Assembly (NCBI GenBank): GCA_947628025.1
Contig: CANQYH010000230.1
Coordinates: 1-5,245 of the forward strand
Reading direction: 5' to 3'
Length of the DNA: 5,245 nucleotides
Source of the DNA: an uncultured Lachnospiraceae bacterium
GTDB lineage: Bacteria; Bacillota; Clostridia; Lachnospirales; Lachnospiraceae
This document shows, piece after piece, positions 1 to 4,552 of the stretch. How positions within the stretch are numbered: the first letter of the stretch is position 1; the number at the start of each line of letters is the position of its first letter. The position numbers and the translations under genes were made by a program. Under the pieces are notes generated by a model. That model saw only the letters and a program-made list of their open reading frames with translations. It had not been told where the DNA came from and did no database searches.

Positions 1-277
1 CATGACCGGCAGGGAGTTCCGGCGCATGATCCGGCTGGAAAATATTTTTTACGGCGTGAAAGCGCTGGCGTTCGGGATCCCGATCGGGTGGCTTTTGTAC
101 GCGGCGTTTTACCGGATCCTGGATCTGCGCATCCGGACGGAGTTCCGGCTGCCCTGGGGAAGTACGTGGATTGCCGCGGCGGCGGTAGCGGTGCTGCTGG
201 CTGGGATCATGCGGTATTCCATGGGGAAGATCCGCGGGCGGAATATTGTCGAGACGATACAGAATGAAAATATCTGA
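1..277 (+). CDS. ABC transporter permease, FtsX family, C-terminal end (5' truncated)
   Basis: The last 91 residues of a membrane protein whose beginning lies left of the window; base 1 is the third base of a codon, so the ATG at 2-4 is internal rather than a start. The visible part has the layout of the end of an FtsX/MacB-type permease. An amphipathic coupling segment (MTGREFRRMIRLEN) is normally preceded by a Gly in the family's 'GMT' motif. Two membrane segments follow, at about residues 17-40 and 54-74 of the visible part, then a short basic/polar cytoplasmic tail (GKIRGRN...) to a TGA stop. Such permeases pair with an ATPase and work on envelope substrates: peptide-antibiotic resistance (Bce/Vra type), lipoprotein transport or cell division. 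The subfamily cannot be fixed from the tail; the RLENIFYGVKAL stretch resembles long Bce-like permeases. It converges on the anti-sigma gene at 596-2050. Confidence 0.8.
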   Translation, partial: MTGREFRRMIRLENIFYGVKALAFGIPIGWLLYAAFYRILDLRIRTEFRLPWGSTWIAAAAVAVLLAGIMRYSMGKIRGRNIVETIQNENI

Positions 278-376
278 GAGAGGTGGGCGATTGAGTTTGA
301 TATTTGTGGGGGGAGAGTTGGATGGGGCTGGTTTCTCGGGACGTCTGCCCGCTGATGCGGTAATAGGTAATGGGGG

Positions 377-396
377 ATTCTGGGGAGAATATTTTT
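377..396 (+). terminator. Weak hairpin and T-run after the permease gene
   Basis: ATTCT and AGAAT form a 5-bp stem around a GGGG loop, followed directly by ATTTTT. It sits 100 nt after the permease stop in the right orientation to end that message. The stem is short and AT-rich, so it would be a weak terminator at best. The stronger hairpin at 482-520 could end the permease message instead. Confidence 0.2.
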
Positions 397-481
397 ACAG
401 AATAGATTTATTTTTCTGATGGATACGGGTGCGGCTGTTTCTGCGTCGGTCAGAGTAAGAGGAAGATGAGGATTCAGAAAC

Positions 482-520
482 AGAACCGCTCCGGCGCTTG
501 GTTTTCGCCGGAGCGGTTCT
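482..520 (-). terminator. Strong hairpin terminator after the anti-sigma gene, possibly bidirectional
   Basis: Bases 482-496 and 506-520 are perfect 15-bp reverse complements around a 9-nt loop, with a GC-rich core. On the - strand the stem ends GGTTCT and continues GTTTCTG, a broken T-tract, about 75 nt after the TAA of the anti-sigma gene. On the + strand the stem is followed by CCCTTTATCC, a poorer tail. Lying between convergent genes, it probably ends the sigma/anti-sigma operon and may also stop read-through from the permease. The stem is clear; the imperfect T-tract is the weak point. Confidence 0.65.
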
Positions 521-595
521 CCCTTTATCCCGGAATGGTGGGGCAGCCGCTTTTGCTGCGCAGTTGTGTGGATTTTGTATGTTGCACGGCAGCCG

Positions 596-2050
596 TTATT
601 CCTCCGCCGCGTATCTGGCCAGAGCTTCTTTCGGCACATACACCGCCACGGTCACGGTGCCGTCGCCGTTTAATGTGGCCGTCGTGAGCTTCGCGGTGCT
701 GAGGAAGTCCGAGTTCCCCTCGCTCAGACTGTAGTTGGTGTCGAGGAACACCATGGTCCCGGCAGCACTTTCCTCGGAGAAAGCATAGTTTATCTTTATG
801 TTTCCCTGGCTGCCGCCCTGGCCGTCCAGATCAAAGGAGTAGGAGAACTTGCCGTCCGTGACCGCGCAGGTCTGCACGGACTGGGGCAGAACGGCGCAGT
901 TTGCCAGCAGCGCTTCCTGATCGACGGTGTTGGAGCCGGACTTCATCGAATCCACCCACTCGCGGAAAGCGGCCTGGATATCATCCTCTTCCGGAGCGCT
1001 GTCAGAGGTGGTCTCTGCGGCAGCGGTGGTTTCGAAAATATACTGCCCGGATGCCTCGTCATAGTGCAGGATTCCGCTGGTCTGTCCGGCCCCGACCAGA
1101 TTCTCAAGGGTATCCGGCAGAGTGACGGTTGCGGTCGAGAAAGAAAAGTCCTCCGCTTCCACGTGATAAGTGACCGGGTAACCGGACGTTTGACCTCTCT
1201 CGGCCAGAAGCTGCAGATAGGCCTCCGCGGCTTCCGGATCAGCGTGGGAAGGGTCGAGCGGTAGCGTGAACAGGGCGTTCAGGCCGCCGTAGCTTTCGTT
1301 CCGGCTCATTTCACCGGTGGCTTCGTCGTAGACATAAGCGTCGTTGTTATAAAATGTCCCGTCGCTGACGCCGATATAAACGCCGCGGTCCGCGAACAGT
1401 TCTATATTGTCGGTTTCCAGGATGCGGTACTGCACGCCGTCGATAACGATCTCGGTGTAGGAGCCGCCCATGCTGAGCGCGTTGTAATCGCTGGGCAGCA
1501 GGCCCTTGATATACGGAGAGACGAGGAACGTTTCATTGCCGTAAGCATCGGCGGAGACTTCGGGCATCGGCGTGCCGTCGGCGTGTTCGATCGCCACGAC
1601 CGTATACAGATGTTCGTTTTCCAGCTGAGGATACTGGACGGAGGGAGCGTAAAAAGTGGCGTTCCCTTTGGCGGCGTTCTGGCCGAGATAGTCGCTGATG
1701 GCCTCTCCGCCGACCGCCCCTAAGAGCGTGACGCGGAAATTGCCGTAGGTCTGCGTCTCATTGACCAGGATCGCGTCTTCGCCCTTAAACGCCTCGGCCA
1801 GCGTCAGATCGCCGTATTCGCGGGCGACGTCCCCCGCGCCCAGCAGTTTCCAGGCCGCGTAGGTGGTGGCGGAGCCGACAGCCAGCACGCAGCAGGCGGC
1901 CAGAACCGCGGTCTGTACGCGGAAATTTGGTTTACGTTTCATGATCAGATTCTCCTTTCCCTGATGGATAATGCGCTGATTCAGCCGGGCGTCCGGCGTG
2001 ATGTCGGGAGAAAGGGCCTGTTTTAAAATGTCGTCGATATCACGTTTCAT
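596..2050 (-). CDS. Single-pass membrane protein, probable anti-sigma factor
   Basis: A 484-residue protein with three parts: a charged cytoplasmic N-terminus (1-44), one hydrophobic membrane segment (about 45-66, with C53-C54 inside it) ending in a TYAAWKLL sequence, and a roughly 415-residue outer domain. The overall sequence (TYAAWK..., LAEAF.GEDA..VNETQ, YG.NFRVTLLG, FADRGVYIGVSDGTFYN, GLNALFTLP) matches, from memory, membrane proteins encoded next to ECF sigma genes in Clostridia (DUF4179-like); no search was run. By analogy the N-terminus holds the sigma factor at the membrane and the outer domain senses an unknown signal. The start at 2050 is supported by AAAGGAG 7 nt upstream. The start overlaps the sigma stop by 11 nt, which fits translational coupling and balanced amounts. 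A Thr/Ser/Glu-rich stretch (about 340-356) may be a flexible spacer between two outer subdomains. C385 and C395 could form a disulfide. The anti-sigma role is inferred from topology and operon position; no classical zinc-binding HxxxCxxC motif is present. Confidence 0.75.
   Translation of the reverse strand: MKRDIDDILKQALSPDITPDARLNQRIIHQGKENLIMKRKPNFRVQTAVLAACCVLAVGSATTYAAWKLLGAGDVAREYGDLTLAEAFKGEDAILVNETQTYGNFRVTLLGAVGGEAISDYLGQNAAKGNATFYAPSVQYPQLENEHLYTVVAIEHADGTPMPEVSADAYGNETFLVSPYIKGLLPSDYNALSMGGSYTEIVIDGVQYRILETDNIELFADRGVYIGVSDGTFYNNDAYVYDEATGEMSRNESYGGLNALFTLPLDPSHADPEAAEAYLQLLAERGQTSGYPVTYHVEAEDFSFSTATVTLPDTLENLVGAGQTSGILHYDEASGQYIFETTAAAETTSDSAPEEDDIQAAFREWVDSMKSGSNTVDQEALLANCAVLPQSVQTCAVTDGKFSYSFDLDGQGGSQGNIKINYAFSEESAAGTMVFLDTNYSLSEGNSDFLSTAKLTTATLNGDGTVTVAVYVPKEALARYAAEE
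1940..1958 (-). promoter_or_regulatory. Internal ribosome binding site and ATG within the anti-sigma gene
   Basis: AAAGGAG (1958-1952 on the - strand) lies 9 nt before an in-frame ATG (1942-1940) that encodes Met37. The spacing and match are as good as at the annotated start. Initiation here would give a 448-residue form beginning MKRKPNF, with the membrane segment but without the first 36 cytoplasmic residues. The motif also encodes Lys-Glu (AAG GAG within GKENLIM), so it may be a coincidence of protein sequence. Confidence 0.35.
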
Positions 2051-2064
2051 CTAAAATCTCCTTT
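2040..2064 (-). promoter_or_regulatory. Sigma/anti-sigma junction: 11-nt overlap and ribosome binding site
   Basis: The anti-sigma ATG (2050-2048) begins inside the last codons of the sigma gene, whose TGA is at 2042-2040. AAAGGAG at 2064-2058 lies inside the sigma gene, 7 nt before that ATG. Ribosomes finishing the sigma factor can therefore re-start directly on the second gene, a common device for keeping a regulator and its inhibitor in step. Confidence 0.85.
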
Positions 2065-2900
2065 AATTCCTGCGCTAATAGTTTCTTTGCTTTGTGGAGC
2101 CTGCTTTTGACCGTTCCCTGCGGGATCCGCAGAAGTGCGGCGATGTCCGAAAGCTTCATTTCTTCCATGTAGAACAGAAGCACCGGCAGCCGGTATTTGT
2201 CCGGAAGCGCCGCCACGGCCCGGCGTACCGCCAATGCGTCCTCCCGGGCGATCACGGCGTCCAGCGGCGCCGGCCCGGCGGAAACCGGTTCTCCGGAAGC
2301 GGCGGGGCGGCCGAAAGCGGCAGGACGTTCGGAAACGGCAGGCGGCGAGGCGTTCGGTGGCGGCGTGGAAGCGGAGGACGGTCCGAAGCTAGCGTCGGAA
2401 GAGCCGACTGCTTCCGTTTCGGGGAGATTCTGGCTGTGGGAATTCTCCGGGGCGTTTTGAATGTCCCCGACGGGAAGCTCCGCGCCCTGCCGGGGCTGCT
2501 CCGACGGCAGATCGCCGGGCCAGTCCTCCGCCGGGCTTTCGGGCTGCACGCCAGAAGCGGTATTTGCCTCCGCCGAATCCTGCCATGCCGGTCCGCCGCG
2601 AACCGATGTCCATTCTCCGCCCTGTTCCGTCAGTCGTTCCAGCGAAAGTACCGGACCGGTGATCCGCTGCCGCCACGCCAGCTTCCTGCGCCGGTTCCGC
2701 CAGAGATTGGCGGCAATGGACAGCAGCGCGCTTTTGGGATTGCCGTCAGCGTCCAGTCTTCCGGCGATTTCCAGGGCTTTCAGGAATGTGTCCTGGTACA
2801 AATCGTCAGCCTCCTGGCGGCTGCGGGTCAGATAGCAGCAAAACGAATAGATGTCTCTGCTGTATGTTTCTATGCAGTTTTCCAGTTCGTCTCGTTGCAT
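2040..2900 (-). CDS. ECF-type RNA polymerase sigma factor with an expanded interdomain linker
   Basis: The product has 286 residues when started at the ATG at 2900-2898, chosen because AAGGAG lies 8 nt upstream; an in-frame TTG at 2942 would add 14 residues but has no good ribosome binding site. Sigma region 2 covers about residues 5-74, including YSRDIYSFCCYLTRS, the ADDLYQDTFLKALE helix and basic NLWRNRRRK. Region 4 covers about 217-282, with ALPDKYRLPVLLFY followed by the helix-turn-helix LSDIAALLRIPQGTVKSRLHKAKKLL. These direct RNA polymerase to promoters of a small regulon. Between them lies a linker of about 135 residues rich in Pro, Ala, Ser, Gly and Glu, where ECF factors usually have a few tens; typical totals are roughly 160-200 residues. 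The linker carries an 18-bp/6-residue repeat but no stop or frameshift. The gene is followed by its probable anti-sigma factor, so activity is probably released by an envelope signal. Domain identity is secure; the regulon is unknown. Confidence 0.9.
   Translation of the reverse strand: MQRDELENCIETYSRDIYSFCCYLTRSRQEADDLYQDTFLKALEIAGRLDADGNPKSALLSIAANLWRNRRRKLAWRQRITGPVLSLERLTEQGGEWTSVRGGPAWQDSAEANTASGVQPESPAEDWPGDLPSEQPRQGAELPVGDIQNAPENSHSQNLPETEAVGSSDASFGPSSASTPPPNASPPAVSERPAAFGRPAASGEPVSAGPAPLDAVIAREDALAVRRAVAALPDKYRLPVLLFYMEEMKLSDIAALLRIPQGTVKSRLHKAKKLLAQELKEILDET
2274..2345 (-). repeat. Four degenerate 18-bp tandem units encoding a 6-residue repeat in the sigma linker
   Basis: Reading along the - strand, consecutive 18-bp units encode PPAVSE, RPAAFG, RPAASG and EPVSAG (residues 186-209). 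Units two and three match at 14 of 18 bases, and one and two at 12 of 18; the fourth is more diverged. The period is a multiple of three, so unit gain or loss keeps the frame. This suggests that at least part of the long linker arose by tandem duplication in GC-rich DNA. Confidence 0.6.
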
Positions 2901-2908
2901 GTGCAAAA

Positions 2909-2914
2909 CTCCTT
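2909..2914 (-). promoter_or_regulatory. Ribosome binding site fixing the sigma factor start
   Basis: AAGGAG on the - strand lies 8 nt before the ATG at 2900-2898. No comparable site precedes the upstream in-frame TTG at 2942, so the shorter 286-residue form is preferred. Confidence 0.8.
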
Positions 2915-2967
2915 CATCTTGTATTGGGACGTCCGCGGGCAAGATGTCTGCCCTTCATAACTATGTT

Positions 2968-2992
2968 GTCGCGGGAAAAGAAAAGGTTCGCA
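2968..2992 (-). promoter_or_regulatory. Possible ECF-type promoter of the sigma operon
   Basis: On the - strand, TGCGAACCT (2992-2984) resembles the AAC-containing -35 of ECF promoters and is followed by a T-rich spacer. CGAC (2971-2968) comes 14 nt after the AAC, in the position of the -10, slightly closer than the usual 15-17. It lies between the upstream terminator and the sigma start, where an autoregulated promoter would be expected. No good housekeeping promoter was seen in the same gap. This is a match by eye only. Confidence 0.2.
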
Positions 2993-3010
2993 GGAAAATG
3001 GGCCGAACCG

Positions 3011-3092
3011 AAAAAAGAAGCCGCGCGGCAAAATGGGAACCGGTCTTTCGCCCGGGTCTGAACGGGCGCAGAACGTTCATTTGCCGCGCGGC
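3011..3092 (-). terminator. Large two-tier hairpin terminator between the amidohydrolase unit and the sigma operon
   Basis: GCCGCGCGGC occurs at 3020-3029 and again at 3083-3092. The complementarity extends inward (3020-3040 with 3075-3092, a few unpaired bases), and a second stem (CGCCCG 3049-3054 with CGGGCG 3063-3068) sits in the loop. On the - strand the outer stem is followed at once by TTCTTTTTT (3019-3011), a good T-tract, so it ends leftward transcription. It lies 4 nt past the stop of the broken gene at 3097-3321 and was probably that gene's own terminator, now serving the amidohydrolase message. Confidence 0.75.
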
Positions 3093-3096
3093 AAGT

Positions 3097-3321
3097 TTAC
3101 CGCAGAGAATAACTTTTATTCAGCACCAGGGGGCTGTAGAGAAATAATACGTCCTGGCCGTCAAACCGGATCTGCCCGTCCAGCATACAGCATACTGCTG
3201 GGGAAATAACGCAGGTCCATGAGCGTGACGGTCCGGCAAGTCTGGTAATCCGCCAGCAGCAGGGAAACCAGCGAACTGCCGGACGAATCCCGGAACCGCC
3301 GGTCGATCTTCGTTTGAGGCG
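3097..3321 (-). pseudogene. Truncated, frameshifted C-terminus of a DHHW/SGNH-like (AlgX-related) protein
   Basis: Reading leftward from just after the amidohydrolase stop, one frame (codons from 3319) gives RDSSGSSLVSLLLADY and TVTLMDLRYFPSSM. A different frame (from about 3186) then gives FDGQDVLFLYSP and LVLNKSYSL to a TAA at 3099-3097. Deleting one copy of the 7-bp direct duplication at 3181-3194 joins the two frames without loss. The joined sequence, about 70 residues, matches from memory the end of DHHW-motif/SGNH proteins, which carry an RDSFGSSLAPLL-like motif, a VTLVDLRY strand and a DVLFLYS segment. Related proteins (AlgX/AlgJ) act outside the membrane in O-acetylation of surface polymers. 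The original gene would have had several hundred more codons upstream; these are gone, replaced by the amidohydrolase gene 0 nt away. DSSG in place of DSFG also suggests decay. No start codon or ribosome binding site is present. Confidence 0.7.
3181..3194. repeat. 7-bp perfect tandem duplication (CAGCATA x2) causing a frameshift
   Basis: CAGCATA is repeated head to tail with no spacer (TATGCTG twice on the - strand). It falls exactly where the protein-like reading of the broken gene changes frame. Removing either copy restores one continuous reading (…FPSSM then LDGQIRF…). Slipped-strand replication is the likely cause. Confidence 0.85.
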
Positions 3322-4173
3322 CTATTTCACGATCGGCCCCAGCAGCTTCCGCGCGTTCTCCGAGAAGATATTCTCCTTTTCCTCGCCGGTCAGCGGCATA
3401 TTTTCCATGCGTTTGATATAATCCGCCTGGTCTTCCCAGGGGGAGTCGGTGGCGAAGAGGACTTTATCCGCGCCATGCTTGCGGACCAGCCGGACGAAAG
3501 CCTCATCGGACAGATTTTCCGTCAGGTAAGGAACGGCGCCGGGCAGCGGCGTGATGGGGCCGATGGAAAAGGCGGTGTCCAGCCAGACCGGCGCTCCGGC
3601 CAGGTCGCGTTCCACATCGTCCCAGCTGCCCCAGCCGCCCATATGGGCCAGCACCAGGCGCTGCGGACGGACCTGATCGAGGACGTTCAGGATCTGCCGG
3701 GTGGAGCAGTAGTTGTGATCGTAGAGGCCGATGTCGATGCCGGCGTGGGTGAGGACGATCAGGCCCAGTTCCGAGGCGCAGTCAATGATGCGTATCATGC
3801 GGATGTCGTCAAAATCTACGTTTTGGTAAGCGGGGTGCAGTTTGATGCCGGGGATGCCGGCGTCCTTTAAGCGCTGCAGTTCCCCGCGGTAGTCTTCATA
3901 GTCCGGGTGGATGCCGCCGAATGTGACGATCCCGTGGGACAGGAACTCTTCCCGCTGCGAGATCAGGGAATGGTTCACTTTTTCCACCTGTTCGGGATAG
4001 GTCATAACGGGCAGATTGACGGACCAGCCGGTACCGGATTTTTCCATGGAAGCAATAAGTCCGTCGGGAGAACCGTCGGTAAAGGGGACGGTTTTCGATA
4101 CGGCAGCCAGCTTGTTTACGATGGAGAGAGACGCTTTTTTGGGAAATGTATGGGTATGGAAATCAATGATCAT
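3322..4173 (-). CDS. Amidohydrolase-2 family metal-dependent hydrolase or decarboxylase (COG2159-like)
   Basis: A complete 283-residue cytosolic protein of normal length for the family. The metal-binding pattern of the amidohydrolase TIM barrel is all there: HTH (H6, H8) after the first strand MIIDFHTH, GIHPD (H89), KLHP (K111, H113), THAG (H143), LAHMGG (H177) and FATDSPW (D243). The family includes decarboxylases (gamma-resorcylate, ACMSD) and hydrolases of lactones and other cyclic or carboxylated compounds; the substrate cannot be read here. The start is supported by AAAGGAG 9 nt upstream (4189-4183) and the opening strand beginning at residue 2. It is transcribed from a well-formed promoter at 4209-4237, divergent from a CoA ligase gene, which suggests a shared pathway of acid activation and breakdown. 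It ends in TAG directly against the broken gene downstream, with no terminator until 3092. Confidence 0.88.
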   Translation of the reverse strand: MIIDFHTHTFPKKASLSIVNKLAAVSKTVPFTDGSPDGLIASMEKSGTGWSVNLPVMTYPEQVEKVNHSLISQREEFLSHGIVTFGGIHPDYEDYRGELQRLKDAGIPGIKLHPAYQNVDFDDIRMIRIIDCASELGLIVLTHAGIDIGLYDHNYCSTRQILNVLDQVRPQRLVLAHMGGWGSWDDVERDLAGAPVWLDTAFSIGPITPLPGAVPYLTENLSDEAFVRLVRKHGADKVLFATDSPWEDQADYIKRMENMPLTGEEKENIFSENARKLLGPIVK

Positions 4174-4208
4174 GGGAATCGGCTCCTTTCGCGTGAATCT
4201 TTTCTCAT

Positions 4209-4237
4209 ATCATAATTCAGATACCCCGCGAAGTCAA
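4209..4237 (-). promoter_or_regulatory. Housekeeping-type promoter of the amidohydrolase gene
   Basis: On the - strand, TTGACT (4237-4232) and TATGAT (4214-4209) are separated by exactly 17 nt, each one base from consensus. Transcription would begin near 4202, about 28 nt before the ATG, leaving a short leader that contains the ribosome binding site. Confidence 0.8.
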
Positions 4238-4333
4238 CCGGAGTTATGTTTCGAAAAGGAGATATCTTTAAAAAACGAGTCTCGGAAACTGCTCCCGAAA
4301 ACTCTCCGGAAGCATGTGTCCCGCGGTTGACTT
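4231..4333. repeat. Inverted 9-bp repeat containing both divergent -35 boxes
   Basis: AAGTCAACC at 4231-4239 is the exact reverse complement of GGTTGACTT at 4325-4333. Each copy contains the -35 box of one of the two divergent promoters plus flanking bases. The 85 nt between them hold loosely repeated CTC(C)NGAAA(A)CT-like elements at about 4271-4305, possible regulator sites, but no clear operator was identified. Confidence 0.6.
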
Positions 4334-4355
4334 TTGCCCGGAAGTATGTTATTTT
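4327..4355 (+). promoter_or_regulatory. Housekeeping-type promoter of the CoA ligase gene
   Basis: TTGACT (4327-4332) and TATTTT (4350-4355) are 17 nt apart. Transcription would start near 4362, leaving a leader of about 190 nt before the ATG at 4553. A second, closer promoter cannot be excluded: CATAAT occurs at about 4515-4520 but lacks a recognisable -35. Confidence 0.6.
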
Positions 4356-4361
4356 TACATA

Positions 4362-4552
4362 GGACGCTTTAACAGATAAAAAGTATAAAGCACAAAACTT
4401 TTAAACCGCGAAAGAGGCGCTGCGCAGACCGAAGCGCGCAGCCGGGCGGATTGACCGGGACGGAAGCATTTGAGCGGATCGAGGAGACATACCGGGTCGA
4501 ATCGCGGGAGCATTACATAATAAGCAAATTATACAGAGAGGAAGACCAACAT
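4362..4552 (+). other. Long 5' leader of the CoA ligase gene
   Basis: The roughly 190 nt between the predicted transcription start and the ATG include an A-rich first part, a 7-bp perfect stem (GCTGCGC 4419-4425 with GCGCAGC 4436-4442, 10-nt loop) and three CCGGG-containing elements (4442, 4455, 4492). No known riboswitch or T-box motif was recognised and no T-tract follows the stem, so it is not called an attenuator. The stretch is open in the ligase frame from 4373 but has no supported start. Confidence 0.35.

Larger units (their letters stand above)
278..595. other. Convergent intergenic region, no convincing gene
   Basis: This 318-nt gap lies between the stop of the + strand permease and the stop of the - strand anti-sigma gene. 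Apart from the hairpins listed separately, nothing conserved was recognised. A 42-codon frame starting with TTG at 291 follows a GAGAGGTGG stretch, but its translation is low-complexity and unlike any family known to me, so it is not called. The bases between the two hairpins are T/A-rich and irregular, as expected of a 3'-3' spacer. Confidence 0.6.

Noticed and set aside
291..419. 42-codon frame with TTG start after GAGAGGTGG
   Set aside because: It has a TTG start, low-complexity product and no family resemblance, and lies in a convergent spacer; the purine run is probably chance.
2461..2835. Possibility that the sigma linker is an inserted separate gene or results from a frameshift
   Set aside because: The - strand reading is continuous from region 2 to region 4, and no other frame across the linker gives a recognisable protein.
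2901..2942. Longer sigma factor start at TTG 2942
   Set aside because: The added 14 residues (PADVPIQDEGVLH...) are not part of sigma region 2, and the AAGGAG at 2914-2909 clearly serves the ATG at 2900.
2094..2960. Long + strand open frame (288 codons) opposite the sigma factor gene
   Set aside because: It is antisense to a gene with clear sigma-2 and sigma-4 domains, has a skewed Arg/Gly composition typical of GC-rich shadow frames, and lacks a ribosome binding site.
3020..3092. GCCGCGCGGC arms as terminal inverted repeats of a mobile element
   Set aside because: The enclosed segment is only about 50 nt, there are no flanking target duplications, and the adjacent T-tract fits a terminator.
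4419..4442. GC stem in the ligase leader as an attenuator
   Set aside because: No T-run follows the stem and no alternative pairing or known ligand-binding motif was recognised.
4373..4552. 60-codon in-frame upstream extension of the CoA ligase, with TTG at 4451
   Set aside because: No good ribosome binding site precedes the TTG. The region uses codons unlike the gene (ATA ATA, TTA, AGA), and the ATG at 4553 has a suitable site and begins with a family-typical sequence.
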